From Planoprotostelium fungivorum (lineage: Eukaryota; Evosea; Variosea; Cavosteliida; Cavosteliaceae), in the NCBI GenBank assembly GCA_003024175.1, contig MDYQ01000362.1:43655-107654 (forward strand): a stretch of DNA of 64,000 nucleotides, read 5' to 3'. Under the pieces are notes generated by a model, which was not told where the DNA came from, ran no database searches, and saw only the letters and a list, made by a program, of their open reading frames with translations. Below are positions 22,591 to 35,988 of this stretch, in pieces; position 1 is the stretch's first letter, and the number at the start of each line of letters is the position of its first letter. Both the position numbers and the translations under genes were made by a program.

Positions 22591-23085
22591 TGCTGCGGGA
22601 GATTACGTCGAGCATTACTCCGTTGTAGACGCTGCCCTTGCACCTCAGAAGCCAGAAATGGCTCCTTTGACATTCGCTCAGTCTCCTGCTTTCCCCAACG
22701 AGTGAGCTTAGATATGATCTCTCTCTTTAATGTGCATAGGAGGGACCTTCTGCTTGCGAGGCAAGTGGACAATTTGCTTGCCGTCACTCTTGGGATTGTA
22801 CGTTACCAGGACTTGCCTGAAGAAGACCGCCGAGACATTGTGAGAGCAGCAGCTCTGGGACAAGTACCCTCGTCGTAAGCCATTTCTTTTTGCCTCTTCT
22901 GCTGTCTGATTCCACTCAGTTCTCAGGCGTGAGCTGCGTAAAGCCTTCACTTCCTTGAAGCAGACTACCAGTGTTACAATAAATCACATTTATCCATCTG
23001 CTCTGTTCTTCGTGGCTCAGCCAATTGCTGTCGTGCATAGTTTCGAAATTCGTCTCTCATGATGTTCTGACGCGGGAGATTGCGT
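22591..23085 (+). repeat. Dispersed repeat copy 3 (family A), in tandem with copy 2
   Basis: A second, shorter unit follows head-to-tail. It begins within exon 1 (SVVDAALAPQKPEMAPLTFA, SPAFPNE) and has the same donor GA|GTGAGC. Exon 2 encodes RDLLLARQVDNLLAVTLGIV, RYQDLPEEDRRDIVRAAA and ends QVPSS TAA. AATAAA is near 22979. The junction between units lies at the CTGCGGGAGATTACGTCG stretch near 22594-22611. A similar junction follows the 60.7 kb copy (61.38-61.5 kb), so tandem partial units recur. Confidence 0.72.
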
Positions 23086-23198
23086 CGTGAGAAGAAACTT
23101 GGTCGATGCGATTTCGTTCTTTCCTCTGGTGAAGTTGAGACAGCGAAAGTAAAGTACTTGTTCAGATGGCTGCATTTATTGTGATGACCATTCCAGAG

Positions 23199-23834
23199 TT
23201 ACAAGAGATTGGTGGCGACAGAGCGTCCCCAATGTTCCATCAAGTAGTCATCCCATTGTGCGTAACCTTCTCCGTTCAAATGAACGTCATCACATCTCTG
23301 CATCTTTGTGATCTTGGGAGCCGCCAAAAAACGATCTCTTCCTCCTTCGATGATCCTCTTCACCTCCAAATTGTAATGATCGACGACACCATCCGGTACA
23401 TCTTCTCGGTAGAAGAGTCCAGTTGCCGTCACTGTGGCCTGAGGGAAAGACTCGTGGATTGCTCTGACCAGCAGTTCGTATTCTCGAAAGACTTGATCTG
23501 GTGTGTTCTTCTTCTTTAAGTTGTTTGTTCCCACGTGGATTAGTGTGTGATTGAGATTGGCCGGAAGGAGATCGAACAGACCACATTGGATGCGGTAGAG
23601 AACATTGGAGATCTTGTCACCGCCGACACCAGCATTGAAGCATCGACTCAAACGGTGCATGTGACAGTGACTGTCCTTGAAACGTTCCAGCATGGAGTCA
23701 CCGAGCAAGAGAGAAGTATAGTCGTGATTCTCTTGGAGTTCTCTCTCGTGCACGCTGTGCGTTTTCTGGCTCCTCTCCTTCCACTGCGCGCATCTTTCGA
23801 TGTCCTTGACCGTCTTCTCTGATAATCTATTCAT
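23199..23834 (-). CDS. SGNH/GDSL-type hydrolase
   Basis: A single-exon 211-residue protein starting MNRLSEKTVKDIERCAQWKE. The SGNH blocks are all visible: LLLGDSMLERF (block I, nucleophile Ser), FNAGVGGDKISNVLYRI (block II, Gly), LIHVGTNNL (block III, Asn) and DDVHLNGEGYAQWDDYL (block V, Asp and His). This is the platelet-activating-factor acetylhydrolase-like or esterase branch; the substrate is unknown. There is no signal peptide, so a cytosolic enzyme is likely. It diverges from the RING/PHRF1-like gene, with 168 bp between start codons, and lies next to repeat copy 3. Confidence 0.85.
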   Translation of the reverse strand: MNRLSEKTVKDIERCAQWKERSQKTHSVHERELQENHDYTSLLLGDSMLERFKDSHCHMHRLSRCFNAGVGGDKISNVLYRIQCGLFDLLPANLNHTLIHVGTNNLKKKNTPDQVFREYELLVRAIHESFPQATVTATGLFYREDVPDGVVDHYNLEVKRIIEGGRDRFLAAPKITKMQRCDDVHLNGEGYAQWDDYLMEHWGRSVATNLL

Positions 23835-24002
23835 GGAATTGGTAAAATGTTTCGTTACAGACGATAAGCACCACCACTTCTGTGAACGCTTTCCAAGATG
23901 AGATCATATCGGGTCGAGGGTGTAGCATTTGTAGTTTGATAGACAAAATAAAATTAAAATTACAATGATCTGCGCGGGAGGTTTTCAATTTGAACAATTC
24001 AG

Positions 24003-25159
24003 ATGATGGGATCCATCGGCACCTGCAATCGCTGCAACAAATGTTCTGATGTCTACCATTTAGATTGTTGTGAACATTTCTACTGTTTTACTTGTGTCTC
24101 TGCCCTCGAAGGTGAGCCACCTAATTCATGTAACAATCTAAGTCGACACGTAGGCCAAGGGTATTGTTTCATGTGCTATCAGCCCATTCGAAAGAAAATA
24201 GGGCTGTCTTTAAGGTGAGCCTGAGACGATTCCATTTTGCTAACTCCTTTAGAAATCGTATACAGCAGTCCCCTCGAAAAAAAAGGCATACGGAAGAGTC
24301 GAAAGAGAATATCAGCAACCAGGGATTGAAGGTGATCAACAATCGAAGAGCATCATCTTATAGTTCGAACAGCGACCTTTCGATATAGCAGAATATTCAT
24401 CTCAAATCTCTCTGTCCCCCGAAGCTCTATCCGAGTTGGAAAATGAACTTCACGGAGGATGCAACAACACCTCTTCATTAAGGAGATTGAAGAGACAGAA
24501 GGCGATACCCGGTAGAGACTTTTCTCTCGCCAAACTATGTTCTACTTCAGAACTCAACTCCTCGAAACGTACGGACATCAATCAGACGACGACAAGTGCG
24601 TATCTAAACACAAGATGATCGACATGAAGAAGTCTCCTTTCTCACACCAACAGAGAGGCCACCATTGATCGATCTCACGAACACGAACCACACGATACAC
24701 CACACGGAACCGAAGAGAGAACCAACAGAAGTCAAGACCCCTCGAAGCCTCCTCGATGCACAACGCATCCAGGTGAGACGCACCACCATACATCACCACT
24801 CACACGGACAGGTGCTTCACTATGTCAAGTCCTTGTTACAACCAGCATTTGAAGAAGGGAAGATCGACACGACCCAGTACAAAGTCAGTCACATCACATC
24901 ATCATCGCTTAGCGAAATATTCAAATCGCCTGACACCATCTCAGAACATTGCGCGTCAGGTGGTTCGAGATTTCATCGACCAACAGCAACGCTCCATCGT
25001 AGAATCACGCAAGGTGACGCATCATCCATCACCTCCATCATGATGAAATCAAGTGACTCTCTCCAGCCTGCCGTCTTAAGCCCACGACGGAAGGGCCGAA
25101 TCCATTGCATCGTCGAAGCGAAGATCAGCAGCACACGAAAGACACTCCAATACAGTTGA
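24003..25159 (+). CDS. RING-type zinc-finger protein with PHRF1/SCAF-like C-terminal domain
   Basis: The N-terminus (CNRCNKCSDVYHLDCCEHFY, then CFTCVSALEG and YCFMCYQPI) has the Cys/His spacing of a RING finger. After an intron near 24214 comes a basic, Ser-rich linker, joined by further short introns (32 nt at about 24331-24362; about 37 nt near 24597). Past the linker PPLIDLTNTNH the C-terminal helices read VLHYVKSLLQPAFEEGKIDT and NIARQVVRDFIDQQQRSIVE. That V-x-L-P-G-I-x-x-x-Y-K pattern is the C-terminal helical module of PHRF1 and SCAF-type proteins that contact RNA polymerase II. It ends LQYS, TGA at 25157-25159. Its stop lies five bases from that of convergent WDR33, so the 3' ends must overlap. 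Confidence 0.6.
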
Positions 25160-25164
25160 TCTAT

Positions 25165-27951
<2,787 letters not shown>

Positions 27952-28043
27952 TCGGTGGAGCCTGGGTGATCTTCACAATGCAATTCCTACCGTGTTTTGC
28001 TCATCATTCGCTGTAGACGGACTAGATTTTCGTAATTCACCGA

Positions 28044-28379
28044 ATGAACGACCTCCAATCCCCAATACCCACCAGACCCCCAGTGGCGAAGGAAGAGACA
28101 AAGGACATCACAACATTATCGAAACCTAAACCTCTCATCAATTCTCAAAACAACAACAACTGTGTCACACCATCCACACGAGCCACATTCACCACACCTT
28201 CGAAACTTCAGACAAGACCACCAACACATAATCGTCATCTCCGGAATACCAAATATCCCTATCACAACCAAACGATCCTCACTCCCCTTATCTTCAAAAG
28301 AATCTACCACCAATGGATTCTAGATGCATCCCGCTGGGCCAGACGTAATTTGATGATGTCGCTATTTGCATCGAAATAA
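28044..28379 (+). CDS. Hypothetical 111-aa protein
   Basis: An uninterrupted frame from ATG 28044 starts MNDLQSPIPTRPPVAKEETK. It has a Pro/Thr/Asn-rich middle and ends IYHQWILDASRWARRNLMMS with LFASK TAA. The N-terminal half is low complexity and looks disordered; the last 30 residues could form an amphipathic helix. No family is recognised. It diverges from WDR33, with about 92 bp between starts, as do many genuine pairs here. A run of AACG(A)A repeats follows the stop. Confidence 0.45.
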   Translation: MNDLQSPIPTRPPVAKEETKDITTLSKPKPLINSQNNNNCVTPSTRATFTTPSKLQTRPPTHNRHLRNTKYPYHNQTILTPLIFKRIYHQWILDASRWARRNLMMSLFASK

Positions 28380-28499
28380 AAACGAAACGAAACGAAACGA
28401 ATGAACGACCTCCGATGAAGTACACTCAATCACTCGATAGAACACAGCCCTATTACAAGCTACAGCGTATCCAATAATATCCTAGGTGACAATCTGTCT

Positions 28500-28870
28500 T
28501 GCACACGTGCAAGAACGAGACTCAAATGATCAGTGGAAACCCTCTACCAGGAAGATGAGTGGAGCAGCGCTCTGACCAGGCCTCAAAGTGGGTTGTTCGA
28601 AGCGTTGTTGTACTCCCTGGATGGGTAATATGAACCGTGTCATACCCATCCAATGTTTTAATGGTCCGCGATGGAAAATTGTCATGCAGTTGGAAGAAGA
28701 AATAGACGGTTCCGTCGTTCTGTGGAGTTTCTGAGTCATTGCAGTTAGTTCGAGGATATATTAATAGGGAGAGAGGCCTATAGAGATAGAGGGCGTGAAG
28801 CAGCTGGGCAGATGTCCGATGGCGGGATGAGAGCAAGTGTCACAGCTACAGTAGAATGACTGATGACACG
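28500..28870 (-). repeat. Repeat-associated segment facing family A copy 4
   Basis: On the minus strand this holds a promoter-side block (CTGTGACACTTGCTCTCATC, 28830-28850) shared with 8694-8715 (+) and 55104-55130 (+). It is followed by an open frame starting MTQKLHRTTEPSISSSNCMT (from 28739), which aligns with MAEKLYRTMELSFS at 8766. The frame runs to the left end of the segment without a recognised domain. It is divergently placed relative to the family A copy starting at 28856. Confidence 0.5.
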
Positions 28871-29765
28871 CACTACTTATCTCTCGGCACAGCACCTTTT
28901 GCAGCGCAATGGAATGAGCGTGGCTTCTCTTTTGTATACAATGAGAGCATCCTCCATCAGATCTGTAAGTCTAACATCAACAGACTCCACAAAATTATAA
29001 ATGAGGCCAGAGTGCTATGGAAACAGATGTCAGCCACGTCATCGAGCGCGCAAGAGGTTGAGCTCTGCAGTAACACATCCCTACATCACAACACAACAGC
29101 AACAGCAACACCCCTGTTATGCCTGGAAAGAAAGGGAACGAGAAGCTGCCTCCCCATTGATGGCCAATCGTAGGCTTCTACAGTCAACGCACAGCTGCAG
29201 TGCCCACCTCTGTGACCTCTTCTCTTCCATTTAGTGCAGCAACCCCTCTGCCACCCATACCACATGCGACGCTTCCACTGTCTGACCCTGTCATAGCCGT
29301 CCAAGATTCTGCTGTATCTTCTGCCATCGAGCATTCCTCCGTTGTATACGCTGCCCTTCCATCTCAGCAGCCAGAAATGGCTCCTTTGACATTCGCTCAG
29401 TCGCCTGCCACCTCCAACGAGTGAGCACAGATATAACCTCTCTCTTTAACGTGTATAGGAGGGACCTTCTGATTTTGAGGCATGCGAACAATTTGATTGC
29501 CGTCGCTCTTGGGATTGTACGTTACCAGGACTTACCTGAAGAAGACCGCCGAGACATTGTGAGAGCAGCAGCTCTGGGACTAACAGCCCCGCCGTAAGCC
29601 ATTCTCTTTTTACCTCTTCTACTGTCTGACTCCACTCAGTTCTAGGCACTTCCACGAAGGAGACGACCAGTCTTACAATAAATGACATTCATTCATCTGC
29701 TCTGTTCTTCGTGGCTGAGCCATTTGTCATCGTGCATAGTTTTCGAAGTTCGCCTCTCGTTTCCA
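28856..29765 (+). repeat. Dispersed repeat copy 4 (family A), longest 5' end, frameshifted
   Basis: This copy shows what may be the true 5' end: MTDDTHYLSLGTAPFAAQWN from 28856, then ERGFSFVYNESILHQI and a GTAAGT...ACAG candidate intron at about 28965-28982. The body includes MPGKKGNEKLPP (from 29118). Compared with the 60.7 kb copy one extra base near 29152-29158 breaks the MPGKK frame. Downstream exons are open: TSVTSSLPFSAATPLPPIPH, QPEMAPLTFAQSPATSNE|RDLLILRHANNLIAVALG and RYQDLPEEDRRDIVRAAA, ending GLTAPP. AATAAA is near 29679. It is likely a decayed gene copy. Confidence 0.65.
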
Positions 29766-30022
29766 GCCTGATGATGTTTTACCTTCATCCTCAACCTGTT
29801 GATGTTCTATGCAACATCGTGAAGAGTGCTCGAGGGCAGACAAAGAGGAGATGAGAGAGAACACGGGAGGGAGACATGCTGAGATGAGGAAGGCACATTT
29901 ATTTACGTGGAAGGTCTCCTCTTCGTGGAATGCTCACAGATGACATAACATATTCCCAGAAGAGAAGGAGAAGATAGAACCACTCGAGGAGAAGGAATGG
30001 GCTAGACTGCACGTTTATTGTT

Positions 30023-31904
30023 TCACTTTCTCCACACATTCAGAGACTTATCCATGGACACTGAGACGAAGCTGTTGGCGTCTTGTCCCCAGGCCACTCC
30101 CGTCACTGCTGCCGTGTGCTTCTCGAAGCTGGCAACCTCGTTGAATGTCTTTCCACTCGTAAAGAGTCTATACAAACATCAGGACCACTTCTTATTCTCA
30201 TGGTCGGTGATGAGATCACCTGATGTTGGACCCTGCGACGAGGAGGTACTGTCCACTGTGGTCGAATGTCACGGTGGTGGGGTTGAAATTGGCGGGAAGC
30301 TCTAACGATTGGAAGCTCTTCTGCTTGCGGAGGTCCCACAATCTAACCGTGTTGTCTGATCCAGCCGAAGCCAAGTAGTATCTACAACGCCTCAGGATGA
30401 TAGAAAGCGTACCGTACGTACCCGTTCTCGGAGAAGGACAGGGAGGTCACGTGACCACTGTGATCGTTGAACTGCACCAAGTTGCTGGACGTCCTGATGT
30501 CCCACACTTTGATACCCTTCTCCTCCCCCGAACCTATTGATGACGTCACTCTACGTCATTCCACGTCATCATCGGACTCACCGAAGAGGAATCCGTCGGG
30601 GTGAAATTGAATGGAGTGGATGGCATCTCCCGAGGCGTGGGATAAGATGGAAGCTCCTCTCTTGATGTCGTGGAAGTTCCACTGTCCATCGAGGGAACCG
30701 GACAAGAAGTAATCACCGGTGGGCTGGAGGGTGAGGCCAGAGACCTGATAAAGTTGAAAATAACTTCCACCGTCGACTCACTTGGTTGTCGTGGCTGGCA
30801 GTGTAGATGGGCTTCTCCTCTTCTTTGGCCCAGACTCGGACGGTTTTGTCTGCAGATGAAGACAAGAAGATGTCCTCTGTGGGGTGGAATTTGACCGCAG
30901 TGACCTTTTTTCCGTGACCTTTGAACGTCTGGGAGGTTCAGCACTTGGCGATGTCTCTCCTTTCACCTTGATGATCTTCTTGTTTGAAGAATCAAAGAGG
31001 ACGACGTTACCGTCGAGGCCGCCTGATAAGACAGAGTTGGATGAGCTGGGGTGGACGTCCACGGCCGTGATGCCGGGCTGGGAGGGTGAATGTGTGTGCT
31101 CTGATAATTGGACTTTGAATTGTTTCAGGTCCTCTACGGAGGAGAGAGTGGATGGCACTGCTCGCTTCCTTCTGCCTTCAGACAGCCTGATGACGTGGAT
31201 CAGACATGCGATCGAGATGCGATGATCTCACTCTGCACTCTTTCGGTCGATCTTTGCCTTGACATCGGAAGGCAGCTCGCCCTCTTTTGTCTCCACTTCC
31301 ATTCCATCCTCGTTGCTGTTAGTCGATCGGCTCTTGTAATTGGCCAGAGACCTAGTTTGTTTCAGGAGAGTTACGGAGATGATGGAGATGAACTCACTCT
31401 CTCGCGTCGTCCCTCTCTTTGATCAGTCTCGCGATGACTCTGCAAGCTGCGTCGTGTTGGTATAGGGCGTGGGCTAACTCTTGTCGAGTCTGAGATGATC
31501 AGAGATGATGGAATCACCATTCGAAAATGACTCACACTGTCCAGCTGCTTCTTCAGAGTGTAAGACTCCAACATGAGAGAATCGTATTCGTTTTGGAGGA
31601 GCATGAGAACTCCAGGTACGCTGGCGGCCGATGCAGGTCTAGGTTTGGTCAATGGATTCGATTTCACATCCAAAAGATCTTCCGGTGAGAGTGCCTGTTG
31701 AGTAACGGGGTCAATTCCTTTGTTAGACTCTAAGGCCTTCAGAATGAGTCGCTTCTCGTAGACATGTCCCGATTTGGTAGAGATGACGGGTTCTTGTGGT
31801 GTCTCTCCCGAAACTGATTCAAATGAGAACGGTGAACCATCATCGAGACAAAAGCCGCTTGAAGGGAGTTTAATGAAACGTTATGACTCACTCGCACACT
31901 GCAT
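30023..31904 (-). CDS. PRPF19: PRP19 U-box/WD40 splicing factor (E3 ubiquitin ligase)
   Basis: PRP19 is the scaffold and U-box ubiquitin ligase of the NTC spliceosome complex. Exon 1 is tiny (MQCA, ATG 31902-31904) and splices to [20 protein letters not shown] with KRLI, the U-box start. Then follow [40 protein letters not shown] with [15 protein letters not shown] (coiled-coil tetramerisation), [20 protein letters not shown] (first WD blade) and further blades (DGFLFGT, WGLMTK-type). The end is [13 protein letters not shown] at 30023-30025, with AATAAA directly after it. Length after splicing is close to the usual 500 residues. Confidence 0.9.
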
Positions 31905-32532
31905 CTTGATCTATACCTTTGTAAAGGTGGATTTATAACGGATTAGAATAGTAGGGCCCTAGTGCACCTTCGCTCGATGCAATTGCAATGACGATTAGGA
32001 GGGTCGTGCACCGTTGTAGAGGACCACGTTCAATAATTTTTCCACAACGGATCTTTGTTACTTGGAGTAGGGCGTGAGTTAGATACGAACGAGCTGTATT
32101 GTCTATTCTATAGGTATCCCTGCATGATAGGATCACCTTATATGTCTTCCATGAACGCTGAAGATCGCACTTGAGATGAACTGCCTCCTTCTCGCTCCAG
32201 AACATCTATTTCGACGCTATGATGACTTACTGAGGGTGTGTATGGCTTATCGCCTGTTATCTCCACGGGACATACATTCCATCCATGTTGTCATGACCCT
32301 CAAATCAAATAGATGTAGCGCTGATACATCTCACTGCTTCGCTCTCTATCACTTCCATAGGTATCGTGCAGAGGTAATCAGCACGAGGAGGTCGCTGTCT
32401 CATACACCGTGAAGAGAAGACCGTCGTCATGATGTTCCAAGTTTACGACAATGAAGAGACCACACATTTTCTCTATCGCTGAGACCTCCCATACGAAACA
32501 TCTCAATACACAACTTTATATCCATCAACTCG
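31905..32532. other. Intergenic region between PRP19 and the first Ras gene
   Basis: Open frames on both strands (31933-32205 -, 32176-32412 +) lack recognisable domains or a convincing spliced partner. It probably holds the PRP19 promoter and the Ras 3' end. I see nothing else. Confidence 0.35.
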
Positions 32533-33454
32533 TCACAGTAGAGTGCATCCTTTCTTTCCTCCCGACCCCTTCTTCTTTGTTGTGGTCGTCGATGTCTGCA
32601 TGCGCACCTGTCTGACCACCTGCATGAAACATTCTTCTACGTTCACTCCCAACTTGGCCGATGCCTCTACGAACGGACAGTTGAATGACTTGCCCAAGTT
32701 GGCTCCCTCTATCGTGCTCACCTGCATCACCATGAGAACATCTCTCGATTGACAGGACTCACCGCACGAGAGGATTCTAAATCGATCTTATTACCGACAA
32801 GAACGAGAGGGACTTGGTCGTGGTCCTTTGAAAAACTTAGAAGGCGTGATGGGTGGTTCTTCTCACCTTGCACATCTTGATTTGATCTCGGAATGATATG
32901 ATCTCGTCGAAGCTAGGCCGCGATGTCACGCTATAGACGAGAACGAATCCTTGGGCGGCTATTGGAGTGAGTGAAGGAAAGAGTGGAAGGACTCACATCT
33001 CATATATGTCTCTCTCAATGCTTTGTACTCTTCCTGTTGATTTGTTAATTCATCTCATCTTCTATATTCCCAGTGATGATCGACAAAACACCTGTCCCGC
33101 CGTATCTGGAGAAATGTCAGATTGCATGGAAAGAGATATCATTACCTAGAACGCTCAGAAGACATGGCTGTTCGTCCACTGTGAAGTTCTTCCTATATGA
33201 TTCCTCGATAGCTTTCTCCATCAGAAAACATACCACATTTGATCCAGACTCACTCGGGTCATATTCCTCCACAAACAGACCTTTGATAAAGTTCACTGTC
33301 AGTGCACTCTTACCCACACCTCCTTCCCCCACTACCGCCTGTATCCATGTGTCGGTTGAAACCCTAAGCAATCAACATCACTCACCACACTGATGCTAAC
33401 GAGTGATGGATCCACGGCCGGTGGGCTCGAGCTTGTCAGTGAACGTCCGCTCAT
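32533..33454 (-). CDS. Ras-family small GTPase 1 (prenylated)
   Basis: The start chosen (ATG 33452-33454) gives [20 protein letters not shown], about 15 residues longer than classic Ras. It splices into [20 protein letters not shown] (P-loop), FVEEYDPTIEESYRK (switch I), [20 protein letters not shown] (switch II, catalytic Gln present), [39 protein letters not shown] and [16 protein letters not shown]. The tail is Lys/Thr-rich and ends CTLL, a CAAX box. The switch I core YDPTIE is classical Ras/Rap. Introns are short GT-AG. It is paired head-to-head with a second Ras gene, 164 bp between starts. Confidence 0.88.
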
Positions 33455-33618
33455 CTCAATCTCCTTGCCCGATGGATGTTGGCTGTGCGACGAACTGCGG
33501 CTCAGATTTCTTGCGGAGAAGGTTCACCGAATCTTCAACCCAACACGTCCCTACATCGGCTCGTGGAGTAGGAGGACACTTGACTCTCTTCACGTGCAAC
33601 TCTTAGACCATCGAAGGA

Positions 33619-34511
33619 ATGACCTCTTATGATCTGGTGTGCTGAAAGAGATGCAACACATACGCTGAAATGTTGAAAGGTCATCGTTGGGGGTGGTGGT
33701 GTTGGTAAGTCTGCGCTGACCATCAAGTTCATACAAGGCCACTTTATTGACGAGTACGATCCCACCATCGAAGATTCATACAGGAAGAACTGCACGATCG
33801 ACGATGAAGCTTGTCTGTTGGACATTCTAGGTGAAGTGACTTCATGTGTTGACTCAACGACTCAAGAGTATATAGACACGGCAGGACAGGAAGAGTACAG
33901 CGCAATGAGGGATCAATACATGCGATGTGAGACCTTCAATCAGTTCTTGTCACACTGATGAATGTCACAGCTGGCCAGTCGTTCATCCTCGTGTACGCTA
34001 TCACTGCCAGAATGAGTTTCGAAGAAGTTCAGAGTATGTATCACCGCCAACCATTCCATCTCAATTCTCTCTTCATCTTTCAAAACCATTCTGACCCTCT
34101 CTCCAGGTTTCAGAGATCAGATCTATCGAGCTAAAGGTGATGCATGTTCCATCGGATGACCGACGACTCATGTGAAACAGACTCTGATAACATCCCCCTC
34201 GTTCTCGTGGGCAACAAGGTGAAACCGAGTTGTCATCCCATGTTCTTAATCATTCGCAGTGCGATTTGGAATCCGAGCGCACAGTCGGCACCTCAGAAGG
34301 AACAGAACTGGCCAAAACCATGGGTTGTACCTTCTTCGAGACCAGTGCCAAGACAGGTGACTCATCATCTGAACACAGACATCATGATGTTCTGATTCTA
34401 TAAGGGGTCAACGTAGAGGAGATCTTTTTCAGTGCAGTCAGGCAGATCAGAAAGAAGAACGCCATCAATGCACCGAAGAAGAAGAAGCAGAAGGGATGCA
34501 GATTATTATAA
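33619..34511 (+). CDS. Ras-family small GTPase 2 (prenylated)
   Basis: Exon 1 is only 18 nt (33619-33636, MTSYDL) and joins exon 2 at 33680: [40 protein letters not shown]. Then [55 protein letters not shown], a [10 protein letters not shown]-type G4/G5 stretch and [20 protein letters not shown]. It ends [11 protein letters not shown] with TAA at 34509-34511; CRLL is a CAAX box after a polybasic stretch, a plasma-membrane signal. All five G boxes and the switch II glutamine are present. It is about 190 residues and closer to canonical Ras than its divergent neighbour. Confidence 0.9.
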
Positions 34512-34556
34512 AACACATGCCTTGAGAATGTACGGGTATCAAACAATTTTTTTATT

Positions 34557-35988
34557 CTACTTGGACTGGTAAGCAGCCACCATCTTATTGTAGGCAACGA
34601 TAGCCTCCAAGTAGTAGTACTCTCTGTGTTCGTGTCACTCTCTCACGCTCATCATCATCGTCTCACCCCCATGATATACCCGTGTTCTGGTTGTTGGCGG
34701 GGACGTCTCTAGAACCCTGCTGCAGAATGGATTGCCAGTTGGATGTCGTGTTGAGATATGGAGGCTGAGACAGTTGCTGCAGAAGAGCGTCTGCCTTCTG
34801 GAAATAGACGTTGTTGATGGTGTCGTTCTGAAGGCTGGCCAGACGTAACAGACCGACGGCGAGAGCACCAGCGCATGAGGTGTCTCTGGGCTTGTTTCTG
34901 TTGAAGGTCAGTGAATATAAACTTTAAAATGGAATGTAAAACGATTTCGTTCGAGATGCCGATGACTCACGGTGTCGGATCATCAAAGTCCCAGACAGGT
35001 ACGTAGACTCCATCGGGTCCGGGTAGCTGTCGGTCGATCCAGTATTGTGTGATGCCTTGAACGGCTGTCAAAAATTCTGGGAGTTGGGTGTGTTGGTACA
35101 TGAAGGAGAAAGCGTACACGAACCATGCGTGACCGCGAGTCCATGTGCTTCCTGCGGAGTAACTGTATCACATCAGATGGAACGTCTAAGATGAAGTGAT
35201 GATGTTACCCTTGTTGTGTTCCTCTGACGAGAGGTCTGGCGTCGGTCTGGGACATATCCAGAACGTGAAACGATCCAAAGTCGGGGCGAACGAACCACTT
35301 GATGGTGTTGCGGGCATGAGTCAGAGCCAAGTTGAGGTAAGAAGTCTCGTTGGTGAGTAGGTAGACCTTCATGAACAACTCCAAATTCATCATGTTGTCG
35401 GCGATGACCTGGTAGGTTCCGGCTCTCGTGCTCCATGACTAGAGACAAGTCAGATAAGAGGTGATCGTTATGTCGGCACCTTCATAAGACCGACGTAGGG
35501 ATCGAATCGTGTCGTGAGGGAGTCAGCACCGTTTCTAAGGATCTGAGGGATGGAGGTGTTGCCCGTCAGACGGTAGCAATTTCCGAAGGTGGTCATCAAA
35601 ATCATTCCAACATCGTGAGAGGTATTTCGGTATTGATTGGGAGCGAAATAGTCTTGAAGGGTCTGAGCGGTGTTCTGCCAGTAGGTATCGTTCGTCAGCT
35701 CATACATCAGCCACGCGGCTCCTGTCGAAGATGTCAATCGATGATACGATTTCGAATGGGATTACCAGGTCCATAGTTGGCTCCCCATGTTGATTGATCG
35801 GACAGGGTTCCTCCAGCCCAGCTACCAGAAGTGGTAGTGGCTACTGGGAACTTGCCCCCGGTGTAATCAATCGCTCCAAGCATCGTCCTCAGCTGTTGAT
35901 TATAGAAGGGATACAGAGAGGTGAAATTGTATGGTGTCCATGCCAGGCAGCTGGCGATGAGAAGGGTAGAGAGGACGATGCTGCGCAT
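34557..35988 (-). CDS. Secreted GH88-type unsaturated glucuronyl hydrolase
   Basis: GH88 enzymes remove unsaturated uronic acid residues from lyase-cut glycosaminoglycans or related polysaccharides. A signal peptide MRSIVLSTLLIASCLAW opens at 35988. Domain blocks are GAAWLMYELTNDTYWQNTAQ, HDVGMILMTTFGNCYRLTGN, RFDPYVGLMKVP, VIADNMMNLELFMKVYLLTN, WFVRPDFGSFHVLDMS, YSAGSTWTRGHAWFVYAFSF, VPVWDFDDPTP and RDTSCAGALAVGLLRLASLQ. The Asp in HDVG and in VIADNMMN are the expected catalytic pair. It ends MVAAYQSK, TAG at 34557-34559, and AATAAA follows. About 400 residues and several introns. Such a secreted enzyme fits feeding on bacterial or algal polysaccharide. Confidence 0.8.

Noticed and set aside
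21985-23085. Retrotransposon with reverse transcriptase
   Set aside because: No RT, integrase, RNase H or transposase motif is seen in any copy.
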